A stretch of DNA of 10,622 nt, taken from contig JASANZ010001705.1 of NCBI GenBank assembly GCA_030849805.1, positions 1-10,622 of the forward strand, read 5' to 3'. The notes below the pieces were generated by a model. That model worked only from the letters and a program-made list of their open reading frames with translations. It did no database searches and had not been told where the DNA came from. Below are positions 1-6,877 of the stretch, one piece after another (the first letter of the stretch is position 1; the number at the start of each line of letters is the position of its first letter). This stretch comes from Sergeia podlipaevii (taxonomy: Eukaryota; Euglenozoa; Kinetoplastea; Trypanosomatida; Trypanosomatidae). Position numbers and translations under genes: made by a program.

Positions 1-831
1 TCTTGACCCTATTGATACTAGGCGCGTTTGTTGCTTTTTCCCCTCTTGTTTGATTATATATTACTTATTGAGTGCATTCGTTTCAGGTTTTCTAGTGTGT
101 GTGTGTGCTATGGAGGGGAATCTCCCTTTTCTATGTTTTCCTCCTACCTGAATGCGTTTTGTTTTTTGCGGCATCGATATACATACATATATATATATAT
201 TGTAGTGGAGAAGATCACTATGTTGGGCTCTATGTTTCATGAAGGAAAAGAATTTTACTAACATATTTTTTTATCACCATTACGGTACTTTTTTTTCAGT
301 TTATTTCAGAAACTTACATTCAAAAGCAATCGTCAAACAATAATGGGAAAACATGAAAGAAAGAATAGTCAGAGGTTTCAGATATGTGGTCTATCTCGTT
401 CCTTCTTATTTACTGCGCAAAGGAAAAAAAAGTTTTACATGCTTCCTAAAAAAAAATTTAAAAAATGCCAAAATAAAACAAAAAAGGACTAGTATTGGGG
501 GGGGGGGAGTGCGGCGTATTCGGCCCTTTCTGTGTATGGTAGAAACGTGGACTTCCTGTGGCATTACTTTATTTTGCGCTTATATTGTTTTTTTTTTGGC
601 GTGCGATATATTCTCTTTTTTTGAAGGGGTATCTAGGGTCGTTGCTTTATACTGTGTTTCTTATTTTTCTCCTTTCTGACTTTTAGTTCAACAATATCAC
701 TTTGTTCACGTAGATCTTCCATCGTTTGACAAAGAAACACGAATCATTCTAGATATATATTTATTTATTTACACTTGAAAAGAAAAGATTTCACCTTATA
801 CGATCACGTCTCTCTGGCATAGCTAGCAAGA
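1..831. other. Non-coding AT-rich spacer upstream of the first gene
   Basis: I see no gene here. The stretch is AT-rich and low in complexity. It contains a GT run near 95-108, seven AT units at 187-200, A-rich tracts near 420-485, an uninterrupted run of 11 G at 497-507, and several T-runs. Short open frames exist on both strands, but they read as homopolymer-driven peptides (runs of F, Y, I, K) with no domain. It is most likely the 3' UTR of a gene to the left plus the intergenic region and 5' UTR of the gene at 832. Confidence 0.7.
659..686 (+). promoter_or_regulatory. Candidate polypyrimidine tract and spliced-leader acceptor AG
   Basis: A pyrimidine-rich tract at about 659-684 runs straight into AG at 685-686. 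No ATG occurs between this AG and the start codon at 832, so use of this site would give a 5' leader of about 145 nt that begins translation at the annotated start. A later AG at 821-822 is a less likely alternative with a leader of only 9 nt. The site is inferred from the trypanosomatid trans-splicing pattern; the exact AG used is not proven. Confidence 0.5.
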
Positions 832-1389
832 ATGGGCTCTGTTGAAGAATATGGGAAAACAAAGCGGCTCACGCCGGAGGAGATGGAGCGCCACATAATG
901 CGTGTGACAACACAGGCTCCTCCTGTCGAGGCCCGCGACCCCTTTCCCATCTGCCCAGCTCCACAAATGTCTAAGGAGGACATTGACAAGGTGACTGAAC
1001 GTCTCTACACGCAATCTCTTGAAAAGAGGGAGGCAAATAAGCAGATGCTAGATGCACGCGTGTACCCCCAGAATCCCTCTGGACGCCCACCACAAAAGAT
1101 GGATGGGGACGAGATAGCGGAATCGGCGAAGCGCCTGCACGACACCGCCATTGCAAATAGAGAGCAGAATCTGAAGACTCTGCGCGAGAGTGTCCAGTAC
1201 AAGTACTCAGAGCCAAAGCCAGTGCCTCTTAAGGACTTTGTGCAACACATGTATGCAGACAGAATCGAAAAGAAGAAAGAAACGGAGAAGCGGTTATACG
1301 AAAATTATATTTTAGCCACTGATATCAATACAGGTAAGATATCTCGCGCAACGGCCGCAGCTTCAGCTGATCGCCTTTCCAGCAGGTAG
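832..1389 (+). CDS. Conserved-type helical repeat protein of unknown function, 185 aa
   Basis: I do not recognise a named family. The product is 185 aa, highly charged, and has no signal peptide or membrane segment. It contains an internal repeat. Residues 46-79 and 90-123 align without gaps at a 44-residue spacing, sharing the pattern M-x-x-[ED]-[ED]-I, then RL[YH], then RE-x-N, then L near the end. A third, weaker unit at about 131-160 keeps the Y (141) and L (155) positions and the E/K-rich helix, and the N-terminal LTPEEMERHI (13-22) may be a degenerate unit. The units are probably amphipathic helices separated by Pro-rich linkers (28-45, 78-89, 127-133). The architecture is like small kinetoplastid-specific cytoskeletal or flagellar proteins, but that is only analogy. 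The ATG at 832 is the first ATG after the candidate splice site; the stop is TAG. Confidence 0.85.
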   Translation: MGSVEEYGKTKRLTPEEMERHIMRVTTQAPPVEARDPFPICPAPQMSKEDIDKVTERLYTQSLEKREANKQMLDARVYPQNPSGRPPQKMDGDEIAESAKRLHDTAIANREQNLKTLRESVQYKYSEPKPVPLKDFVQHMYADRIEKKKETEKRLYENYILATDINTGKISRATAAASADRLSSR

Positions 1390-2171
1390 AGGTGCCCACC
1401 TTGCCTTTTTTTTTTTCCTCCTTTTGGCCGTGTCTCTTTTCGGTACTTGTGATGAAGAGAGAGAGAGATGATGCTGTGGGAGACGGAAAGCGTGCATGGG
1501 AAATAGAAACAGATGCATTATGTCCACCCCCTCTTTAAACATTGCGTCGCTACTACAAATTTGCTTCTTCTTTCTTTTTTTTTCTTTTTCTCTTTTTTTT
1601 TTTGCAAATGTAAACTACGATATTTTGCTGTTGTTTTCTTCCCTCAAACATTGGAAAGAATTTATATATATATATATAGCATCTCTGGAATTCTTACAAC
1701 ACTGACAATTATATTATTATTTCTTTCCTTCTCTTTTTTGTCTATGTGCTGTGTGTTTCTGTTATTATTATTGGAACTGAGGTATATACATCCCAAAAAC
1801 TTTGGTTTTTGAAACATCAAACTCAACATGACGCTGCTTTTCTTTCTCTTGTGATGATGTTTTGTTGCTGTTGTTGTTGTTTTCTACTGGGGAAAGAAAA
1901 AACGAACTTTTTGGGTTTTTATTTTTGCGATGAGATGTGTGTATCTTTGTTATCTCGCTATCTAGCCAAAAAAAAAAAAAAATCTCAACCTACACAACGA
2001 AGATCTTGCTGTTTGCAGGAACTCTATCTTTATGCTAGCTTTCTATACGTGCTTGCTGGTCTTTTTCTCCCTCCCTCTCATCATTCTGTTAGCTTTTGTC
2101 AGCGCACGACACCCGTATTTAGTTCTATACTTTCCACTCTATAGTACTCTAGCAAAAGCTTGCGATTTCAT
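1390..2171. other. Intergenic region rich in pyrimidine tracts and simple repeats
   Basis: This stretch of about 780 bp has no convincing gene. It holds a GA run (about 1455-1468), many T and CT tracts, eight TA units (1663-1678), a TGT-type repeat (about 1862-1881) and a 14-base-scale A-run (about 1967-1982). Open frames on the + strand here translate into runs of F, L, C and S dictated by T-rich DNA. I read it as the 3' UTR of the upstream gene, the polyadenylation zone, and the trans-splicing signals of the next gene. Confidence 0.7.
2061..2092 (+). promoter_or_regulatory. Candidate polypyrimidine tract and spliced-leader acceptor AG
   Basis: A dense C/T tract at 2061-2090 is followed by AG at 2091-2092. 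There is no ATG between it and position 2172, which gives a leader of about 79 nt. This supports ATG 2172 as the start of the following gene. Assignment is by pattern only. Confidence 0.5.
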
Positions 2172-3656
2172 ATGGACGAAGCACGGGAATATTTAAAGAA
2201 GGCGCGGCAGGCAACCTATACACACTTTAAAAATGGATTTGCCAGCGTTTCATCAGCAGCACCAACAGCCAACAACGTCACGGCAGCTTTAAGCGGAGCT
2301 CCCGCTTCGAAGCTGGTGGCAGTTGACATTACTTCCACAGCACGTGCGCCAGCTCTTCCCATGAAGCGGAAACGTGCCCGACGAGGTGATGATAGCTCAT
2401 CCGACGAAGGCGAAGAGAAACGTAAGGGCAACGTGCCGTCATCGGGTCCATCACAGGCAAATGCTAGCGCTGCAGAAGGGGAGCAGCGCGGCACTACTCA
2501 GAAGCCTACGACGGCTACCAGTAGTAGTGGTGGTGTCGCTGCCGCATCTTCAGCTCAGCCGAAGCGGTTGAGTCTTTTAGACAAGTACTTTCCTGGAACG
2601 ACTCTCAAGCAAGCCACGCTAGACGCGGCGCAAGCTCCTACAGATGACTTTGTTCAGTCCTGCGTGCAACGCATGACGGCCGCGCGAGAGCGCGTCATTT
2701 TCGTTCGTTCGGGGGTGGAGGACGTGGACGCACTCCTCGCTGAGCTTCGCAGTGGCAACAATTCGTCGCCACCGTCAGAAGACGATATTCGCGCGTGTGT
2801 GAACGCAGAGACGTGGAGTGCGATGAAGGAGGCGTTGCTGCAGTTTGCAGACGCTGATATTGTCTCGTTGGTCGACACACGGCGTCTCGTCATCGAGCTC
2901 TACAAGAGAAAAGCGGACGTGATAACACTGGAGGAGGTTAGCATCCGACGCTGGCACGAGTTTGTGGATTGCACCGGTCCCGAAACTGCCGCTCAGCCAA
3001 CGCTGTCGCAATTTGTCTGGCTGAGCTGTGCAAACACAACAGCCCTCTTCACTGTGATTACTCAGCGATTTTTGCGTAGGACGCGAGAGTCTAACGTATG
3101 CGCTGCTCAGGAGGTGGCTCGGCAGCAACGTGCGGAAAGCAGCGATAATGACGCGGACGAGGAAGGAGGGGAAGACAAGGAGGTGGACGAGGAAGAAGAG
3201 ATCGACACTGGCAAGAACGGAATCAGGACCTTAGTCCCAGTTATTCTGCCCCCACTCTCCTCTGATCTTCCCGATGCACAGCGGCGTCTTCTTCACTTCT
3301 TGCGCTATCTCATGCCCATCTCGCATGCTGGGCAGCAGTCAGCTGGGTATGGGGTGTGGCTTGTGGCCTGCCTGAGCGCGCTGGATACCCCGTTGGACCC
3401 AGACACAGACCGTCTGGTGCACGACCTTTTCCGCACGTGCTGTGACCAAGTTCGGGTTCTGGGTGAGTGGAAGGGTGTCCATGGGAACCAGCGCGGTGCA
3501 CTTGCCAATTCGTTAGCAACCGCTGAAGAAGGTGTGTTAAAGCAATACGAAAGGATGGAGGATGTGAACCGCGAGGAAGTGCTCGCACTCTACACAATTA
3601 TCGTTGTGCTGGCCAAATTCTTTAGGCAGAATCAGAATCGGTTAATCCCCTTTTAA
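2172..3656 (+). CDS. Divergent Gemin2-like protein (SMN complex / snRNP assembly), 494 aa
   Basis: The C-terminal half resembles Gemin2 (SIP1), the SMN partner that holds Sm proteins during spliceosomal snRNP core assembly. What I see: residues 370-433 have the Gemin2 pattern of a helix with LLHFLRYL, then GYGVWLVACLSALDTPLDPDT (the family has a [RG]xWLYALLACLEKPL-type stretch), then RLVHDLFRTCCDQVR (family RxLARRCSExR). Residues 470-486, VLALYTIIVVLAKFFRQ, match the family's closing LNLLICxVxRYFxQ helix. Residues 160-179 could be the N-terminal Gemin2 helix (YLxxVxxEAxxxPxVVVA type). The first 130 residues are low-complexity (Ala, Ser, Thr) with a basic KRKRARR stretch (65-71) that could be a nuclear signal. 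An acidic insert lies at 322-346. The protein is longer than animal Gemin2 (about 280 aa). The frame is open upstream to 2160 only through non-ATG codons, so I start at 2172. The identification rests on motif recognition, not on a search. Confidence 0.72.
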   Translation: MDEAREYLKKARQATYTHFKNGFASVSSAAPTANNVTAALSGAPASKLVAVDITSTARAPALPMKRKRARRGDDSSSDEGEEKRKGNVPSSGPSQANASAAEGEQRGTTQKPTTATSSSGGVAAASSAQPKRLSLLDKYFPGTTLKQATLDAAQAPTDDFVQSCVQRMTAARERVIFVRSGVEDVDALLAELRSGNNSSPPSEDDIRACVNAETWSAMKEALLQFADADIVSLVDTRRLVIELYKRKADVITLEEVSIRRWHEFVDCTGPETAAQPTLSQFVWLSCANTTALFTVITQRFLRRTRESNVCAAQEVARQQRAESSDNDADEEGGEDKEVDEEEEIDTGKNGIRTLVPVILPPLSSDLPDAQRRLLHFLRYLMPISHAGQQSAGYGVWLVACLSALDTPLDPDTDRLVHDLFRTCCDQVRVLGEWKGVHGNQRGALANSLATAEEGVLKQYERMEDVNREEVLALYTIIVVLAKFFRQNQNRLIPF

Positions 3657-4083
3657 TCAGTAGAGGCAAATATGAATAAAACTTATATTATAAATAGAGG
3701 CAGTGTGCCTTCATATAAACACCTAATTGAATAGTGATGTTTGTCTAAGCATTAAACCGAGAGAGAAAGATCGTGCATGTGTGTATGCTATATGATTTCT
3801 CTGTGGGTTTTTTTTTGTCCTTCTATACCGCTTTATGGATAGCGTTGCTTTCGTTTTCCGTTCTTTTTTTTTTCCTGCCTTGTTTTCTCAATCGTTGTAG
3901 CATAAGCAGAAAGTCAGCAGTCAACTAGAGAGGACTGACGGGGTGGCGTGCTGCACACTCTCCCTTTCTGTTCTTCGATATACATATTTTTTTGTACTTC
4001 TCATTGTTTAGAATTTTTATAGATTATATTTGCTATTCCGCATACACTTATATACATATTCATCTAATTGTCTGTACATTGCA
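3657..4083. other. Intergenic region with two candidate trans-splicing zones
   Basis: No gene is visible. The first part is A/T-rich and would be the 3' UTR and polyadenylation zone of the Gemin2-like gene. The second part holds two pyrimidine-rich zones (about 3858-3898 and 3958-4009), each followed by AG. Confidence 0.7.
3858..3900 (+). promoter_or_regulatory. Candidate polypyrimidine tract and spliced-leader acceptor AG
   Basis: A T/C-rich tract with a run of 10 T ends in AG at 3899-3900. A second candidate is AG at 4010-4011 after another T-rich stretch. Neither choice introduces an ATG ahead of 4084, so both give the same protein start, with leaders of about 183 or 73 nt. Confidence 0.45.
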
Positions 4084-4920
4084 ATGTATACGCTTCTGTG
4101 CTGCGCAGATCTGTATGGTCAAAAGGTGAACTTAGAGGTGACCCTCGACGATATGCCTCGCAGTATTGCCGAACTTGAGCAGTATCTCGCTGTGGTCTTC
4201 AGCGCGGAAGCCGCCTGTTTACGGCCCCGCAACGCTCCTGATATTACCTCTCGGATCACCATAGCACTAGTGCAGATATATGATGACGCTACACTGCAGT
4301 GGCGTGACCTTCGCTCGCTCGCGCAGCTTCACGAATACGATCAGCTCTACTTGTTTCAGCCGCAAACCGAGTGGCACACCGACACACAGCAAGACCTGCC
4401 TCCTCCGTGTCCGCCTAGTCGTAGCCGTGCCTCTTCGGCCGTCGCTCATCGCTTTGGGCACTCCACTTTTTCATCCTCTCCTCAACATGATCAGCAGCAC
4501 CAGCGAGTTCAGCATTCACAATCCCCTTCTCAACGAATGCAGACCTCCCCGCGTGTTGGGCAGGCTCCTCACGTTGCAACGGTATCTGCAGCTGCATCGA
4601 AATCCGGGCCCATGCGCAGTGCATCTCGCTCCTCCCCCACAGCAGCACGTCTGGCTGAACAAGAGCGCGAGGAGCTCACTCTTGTAGGTCGGCTGGAGCA
4701 ACTGCGTGAGGAGAAAGAGCGCCTGGCGCACGCTGCCGCCATGGAAGCAGAAGAAGAAAAGCGAAGGCAAGCGGAGGCGGCGGATAAATTGTTGCGTGCA
4801 AAGGAAGAGGAGATATGGCGTCAGCGCGAGAGATTGAGGCAAACTGAACGCGAGTTTCAGCAACTACTACGAGAGAAGCAAACCTTGGTAGCGCCGCCCC
4901 AGCGCAGCTCATACTCGTGA
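4084..4920 (+). CDS. BILBO1 N-terminal-domain-like coiled-coil protein, 278 aa
   Basis: Residues 1-108 resemble the N-terminal domain of BILBO1, the structural protein of the kinetoplastid flagellar pocket collar, which has a ubiquitin-like fold. Visible landmarks are ADLYGQKVNLEV (8-19), IYDDATLQWRDL (65-76) and QLYLFQPQTEWHTDTQQDLPP (start 87). From what I remember of BILBO1, the aromatic surface residues of its partner-binding patch correspond to Y66, W73, Y89 and F91 here, all kept, while the two nearby lysines are replaced by L62 and Q64. Residues 109-185 are a Ser/Gln/Pro/His-rich linker. Residues 186-267 are a Glu/Arg/Lys/Gln-rich coiled coil. BILBO1 itself is much longer (near 590 aa) and has two EF-hands between the domain and the coiled coil; none is seen here, so this is a shorter paralogue and not BILBO1. 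A role at the flagellar pocket collar, or elsewhere in the cytoskeleton, is inference. The start is the first ATG; upstream in-frame codons lack ATG. Confidence 0.75.
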   Translation: MYTLLCCADLYGQKVNLEVTLDDMPRSIAELEQYLAVVFSAEAACLRPRNAPDITSRITIALVQIYDDATLQWRDLRSLAQLHEYDQLYLFQPQTEWHTDTQQDLPPPCPPSRSRASSAVAHRFGHSTFSSSPQHDQQHQRVQHSQSPSQRMQTSPRVGQAPHVATVSAAASKSGPMRSASRSSPTAARLAEQEREELTLVGRLEQLREEKERLAHAAAMEAEEEKRRQAEAADKLLRAKEEEIWRQRERLRQTEREFQQLLREKQTLVAPPQRSSYS

Positions 4921-5280
4921 GTGTGAATTTTGTGACGTGGTAGAGTTTTGCATTTTTTTATATATAAGCGAGTGCTGATGAAGTGTGAATATTGGTGTCA
5001 GTAACTGCTGAGAGACCCTCCGGTTCACACATATATATATATATATATATCTAAGCTGGCTATTTCTGTTGCAACTAGAAATGTGAGAAATTGACAGTAT
5101 CCTTTTATCTCATAAAAAAAATGAAAACCCACGGTACTCACTTTTCTCTATTTTGTCTCTTATATTATATACTGATGTTTTATCTTTTTTTTCTTTCTCT
5201 GTTCTTCTCTCTCTCTCTTTCTTTTATCACTCACTCGGAACAAAAAGAAGGGAAAAAAAGGGGTACGCGTGCCCTTCATT
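4921..5280. other. Intergenic region with AT dinucleotide repeat and pyrimidine tract
   Basis: No gene is visible. Ten AT units occupy 5031-5050. From about 5176 the + strand is dominated by T and CT runs that lead to the splice site of the J-protein gene. Confidence 0.7.
5178..5247 (+). promoter_or_regulatory. Strong candidate polypyrimidine tract and spliced-leader acceptor AG
   Basis: This is the longest polypyrimidine tract upstream of any gene here: nearly unbroken T/C from 5182 to 5226, including a CT dinucleotide run. The first AG after it is at 5246-5247, which would give a leader of only about 34 nt before ATG 5281, with no intervening ATG. Confidence 0.6.
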
Positions 5281-6342
5281 ATGAGCGGAAAGTTGTGTCA
5301 AGGGGTCTCGCTACGTCTTGCCCGTCGTGCTGTAGGACACTTTGCGCTGCCTTCAGTCAACTGGCTTCGCCTTCTTCATGCAACCCATAGCAGAACCCTC
5401 GTGAGAAGCAGCAACAAGAGTGTGTTGTTTTGTAGCTCACGGCACCAATCAACGAGCGGCAGTAGCACCACCTTTGATGCGTACTCTCCAGAGGAGCGGA
5501 GAATTATTGATGCGTGCCGCTGGCAGTCTGACAACATGGCGGAGCGTCTTGGCTTTGCAGCTGGTGAGCAGTTCGATGAGGAGCGTCTCAAGCGGAACTT
5601 TTTTATTCTGGCAAAACACTTGCATCCCGACAGTCACACCTCCCCAGCCGGGCACGGCACGGAGGCGTTTCAGAAGGTGAACGAGGCCTACACAGCGCTG
5701 AGGCAAAACAGTAGTAGTGCGCGTGGTGCTAGTGGTAGTGGTGAAGCTCGCGGAAGCAGCGGCCCGGGCTTCGAGTATGCCGATGAGAACCGCCGCCGAG
5801 GGCAGATACGTTTGCTAGGGGATGGTGTCATGCTCTTTCTGCTCATGACGTTTGCCTATATCATTGTGATTGCGCGCCATAACAAGGAGAGGCTTGGCTC
5901 GCGTCACTTGTGGGACCTTGTATGCATATTTGCCATTGTGCAAGTCTTCCCCCGCATTCTCGCCTCGGCACTTCTCTTTGCATGGATGACAACGTACTAC
6001 GTTGCCAACACCGCACTGCAAGAGCAGGCCAACGTTGCGGTTGTGATTGAGAAGACGCCTGGGAAGGCCATCCGCGTTCATCTTGACGGCATCGCGGAGA
6101 AACACAGTCGCGATGTGGTGGTGCAAGTAGAGGTGCGTGATGCAACAGCAGTAGATACAAAAGATGGCGCGGTAGCGGTCAAGGCAACCACTCTGACCTA
6201 TGATGCTGGCGTGACATCTTTCACGCTGCCACCGCCGCCCCATGATAGGGTATCCTCCTTCAGCTGTCACATCACAGCTATCGACGAGAGGCGCAAGTTC
6301 ACTGTTGTGGACAAGACGTTCAAGCTATCGGCTTGTGAGTAA
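5281..6342 (+). CDS. Mitochondrial-type membrane J-domain (DnaJ/Hsp40) protein, 353 aa
   Basis: This is a co-chaperone of the J-domain class, which stimulates Hsp70 ATPase activity through an HPD motif. HPD is at residues 115-117, preceded by a basic helix (LKRNFFILAKHL, 103-114) and followed by helix III (AFQKVNEAYTALRQ, 129-142). It has no Gly/Phe region or zinc-finger domain typical of type I and II proteins, so it is type III. Residues 1-57 are rich in Arg, Ser, Leu and Ala with no acidic residue, as in a mitochondrial presequence. A Ser/Gly linker (143-163) leads to hydrophobic stretches at about 179-198 and 210-245, read as two or three membrane segments. The C-terminal 100 residues look like a soluble beta-rich domain that I do not recognise. 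Membrane anchoring with a matrix-facing J-domain, perhaps in the inner membrane, is inference. The frame extends upstream to 5269 through GTG only; ATG 5281 fits both the splice site and the presequence. Confidence 0.85.
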   Translation: MSGKLCQGVSLRLARRAVGHFALPSVNWLRLLHATHSRTLVRSSNKSVLFCSSRHQSTSGSSTTFDAYSPEERRIIDACRWQSDNMAERLGFAAGEQFDEERLKRNFFILAKHLHPDSHTSPAGHGTEAFQKVNEAYTALRQNSSSARGASGSGEARGSSGPGFEYADENRRRGQIRLLGDGVMLFLLMTFAYIIVIARHNKERLGSRHLWDLVCIFAIVQVFPRILASALLFAWMTTYYVANTALQEQANVAVVIEKTPGKAIRVHLDGIAEKHSRDVVVQVEVRDATAVDTKDGAVAVKATTLTYDAGVTSFTLPPPPHDRVSSFSCHITAIDERRKFTVVDKTFKLSACE

Positions 6343-6877
6343 CGATGCGGGTGACCACAGACGATGGTATCTTAACAGACTATTGCATTTCTTGCATAAT
6401 AAACAAATATTAACAATACCCTCAAAGTACCTAGCTCTTGAAGTAAGGCGCTGTTCATTGTGGGGTGACCTCTGCGGTTTGAGATGCCTTAAGTGTACCC
6501 TTTCATCTGCGTTTGTGCCTTTGCACTGGCATGCGTATTTGTAACCTACTTTTCTTTCTCTCTTTTTTCTGCGCTTGTCGTCTGTTCACATTTTTAGAGA
6601 AACCCAGTTCTTATTTTTTTTTTTATAGTTGTACTTTTTTTTTCTTTTACTAGCGTCCGTCTAGAGTGCGTGTGTGTTTGACTGTATAAGGCCACTGAAG
6701 AAAAGAAGGAAGGAGGCGTAATTTCATTCTTGTTCCGTTCTTTACCTTCCTGTAACTGTTAGTTTTTGGCACCAGCGAAAAGCGTTACTTCCGTGTGTTT
6801 ATAGTAAGCTATATTGTAGGAAGGCAGAGAAGCGACTTTTCTTTTGGAAGAAGGGAGAGTGAGTCAAAAAAAAAAAA
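6343..6877. other. Intergenic region with several pyrimidine-tract/AG sites
   Basis: No gene is visible. The first 200 bp are the probable 3' UTR of the J-protein gene. T-rich tracts at 6549-6595, 6611-6626 and 6633-6650 are each followed closely by AG. The last 13 bases before the next start codon include a run of 12 A. Confidence 0.7.
6549..6653 (+). promoter_or_regulatory. Cluster of candidate spliced-leader acceptor sites
   Basis: Three pyrimidine tracts end in AG at 6596-6597, 6627-6628 and 6652-6653; another candidate is AG 6761-6762. I cannot decide between them. From 6653 to 6878 there is no ATG, so at least the last tract in this cluster gives a clean leader of about 225 nt for the NAA15 gene. 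Confidence 0.45.

Noticed and set aside
1..60. Possible 3' end of an upstream gene
   Set aside because: One frame stops at position 4-6 and another near 51, but the few codons available show no coding character, so no partial gene is called.
353..679. Open frame of 108 codons on the + strand
   Set aside because: It crosses A-, G- and T-homopolymers, its peptide is runs of K, G and F, and it has no domain; a good splice-acceptor candidate (AG 685-686) lies immediately after its stop.
1496..2144. Overlapping + strand open frames with hydrophobic products
   Set aside because: The hydrophobic look comes from T-rich tracts (runs of F, L, C, Y). The frames overlap one another and sit within microsatellites and the splice-signal zone of the next gene.
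2160..2171. Upstream in-frame extension of the Gemin2-like gene
   Set aside because: It begins with TTG, not ATG. The ATG at 2172 is the first after the candidate splice site.
4030..4083. Upstream in-frame extension of the BILBO1-domain gene by 18 codons
   Set aside because: It starts at TTG and the added residues do not belong to the domain; the similarity begins close to the ATG at 4084.
5091..5390. Open frame of 99 codons overlapping the start of the J-protein gene
   Set aside because: Its first half is the polypyrimidine tract read as F/L/S, and its second half is the J-protein gene out of frame.
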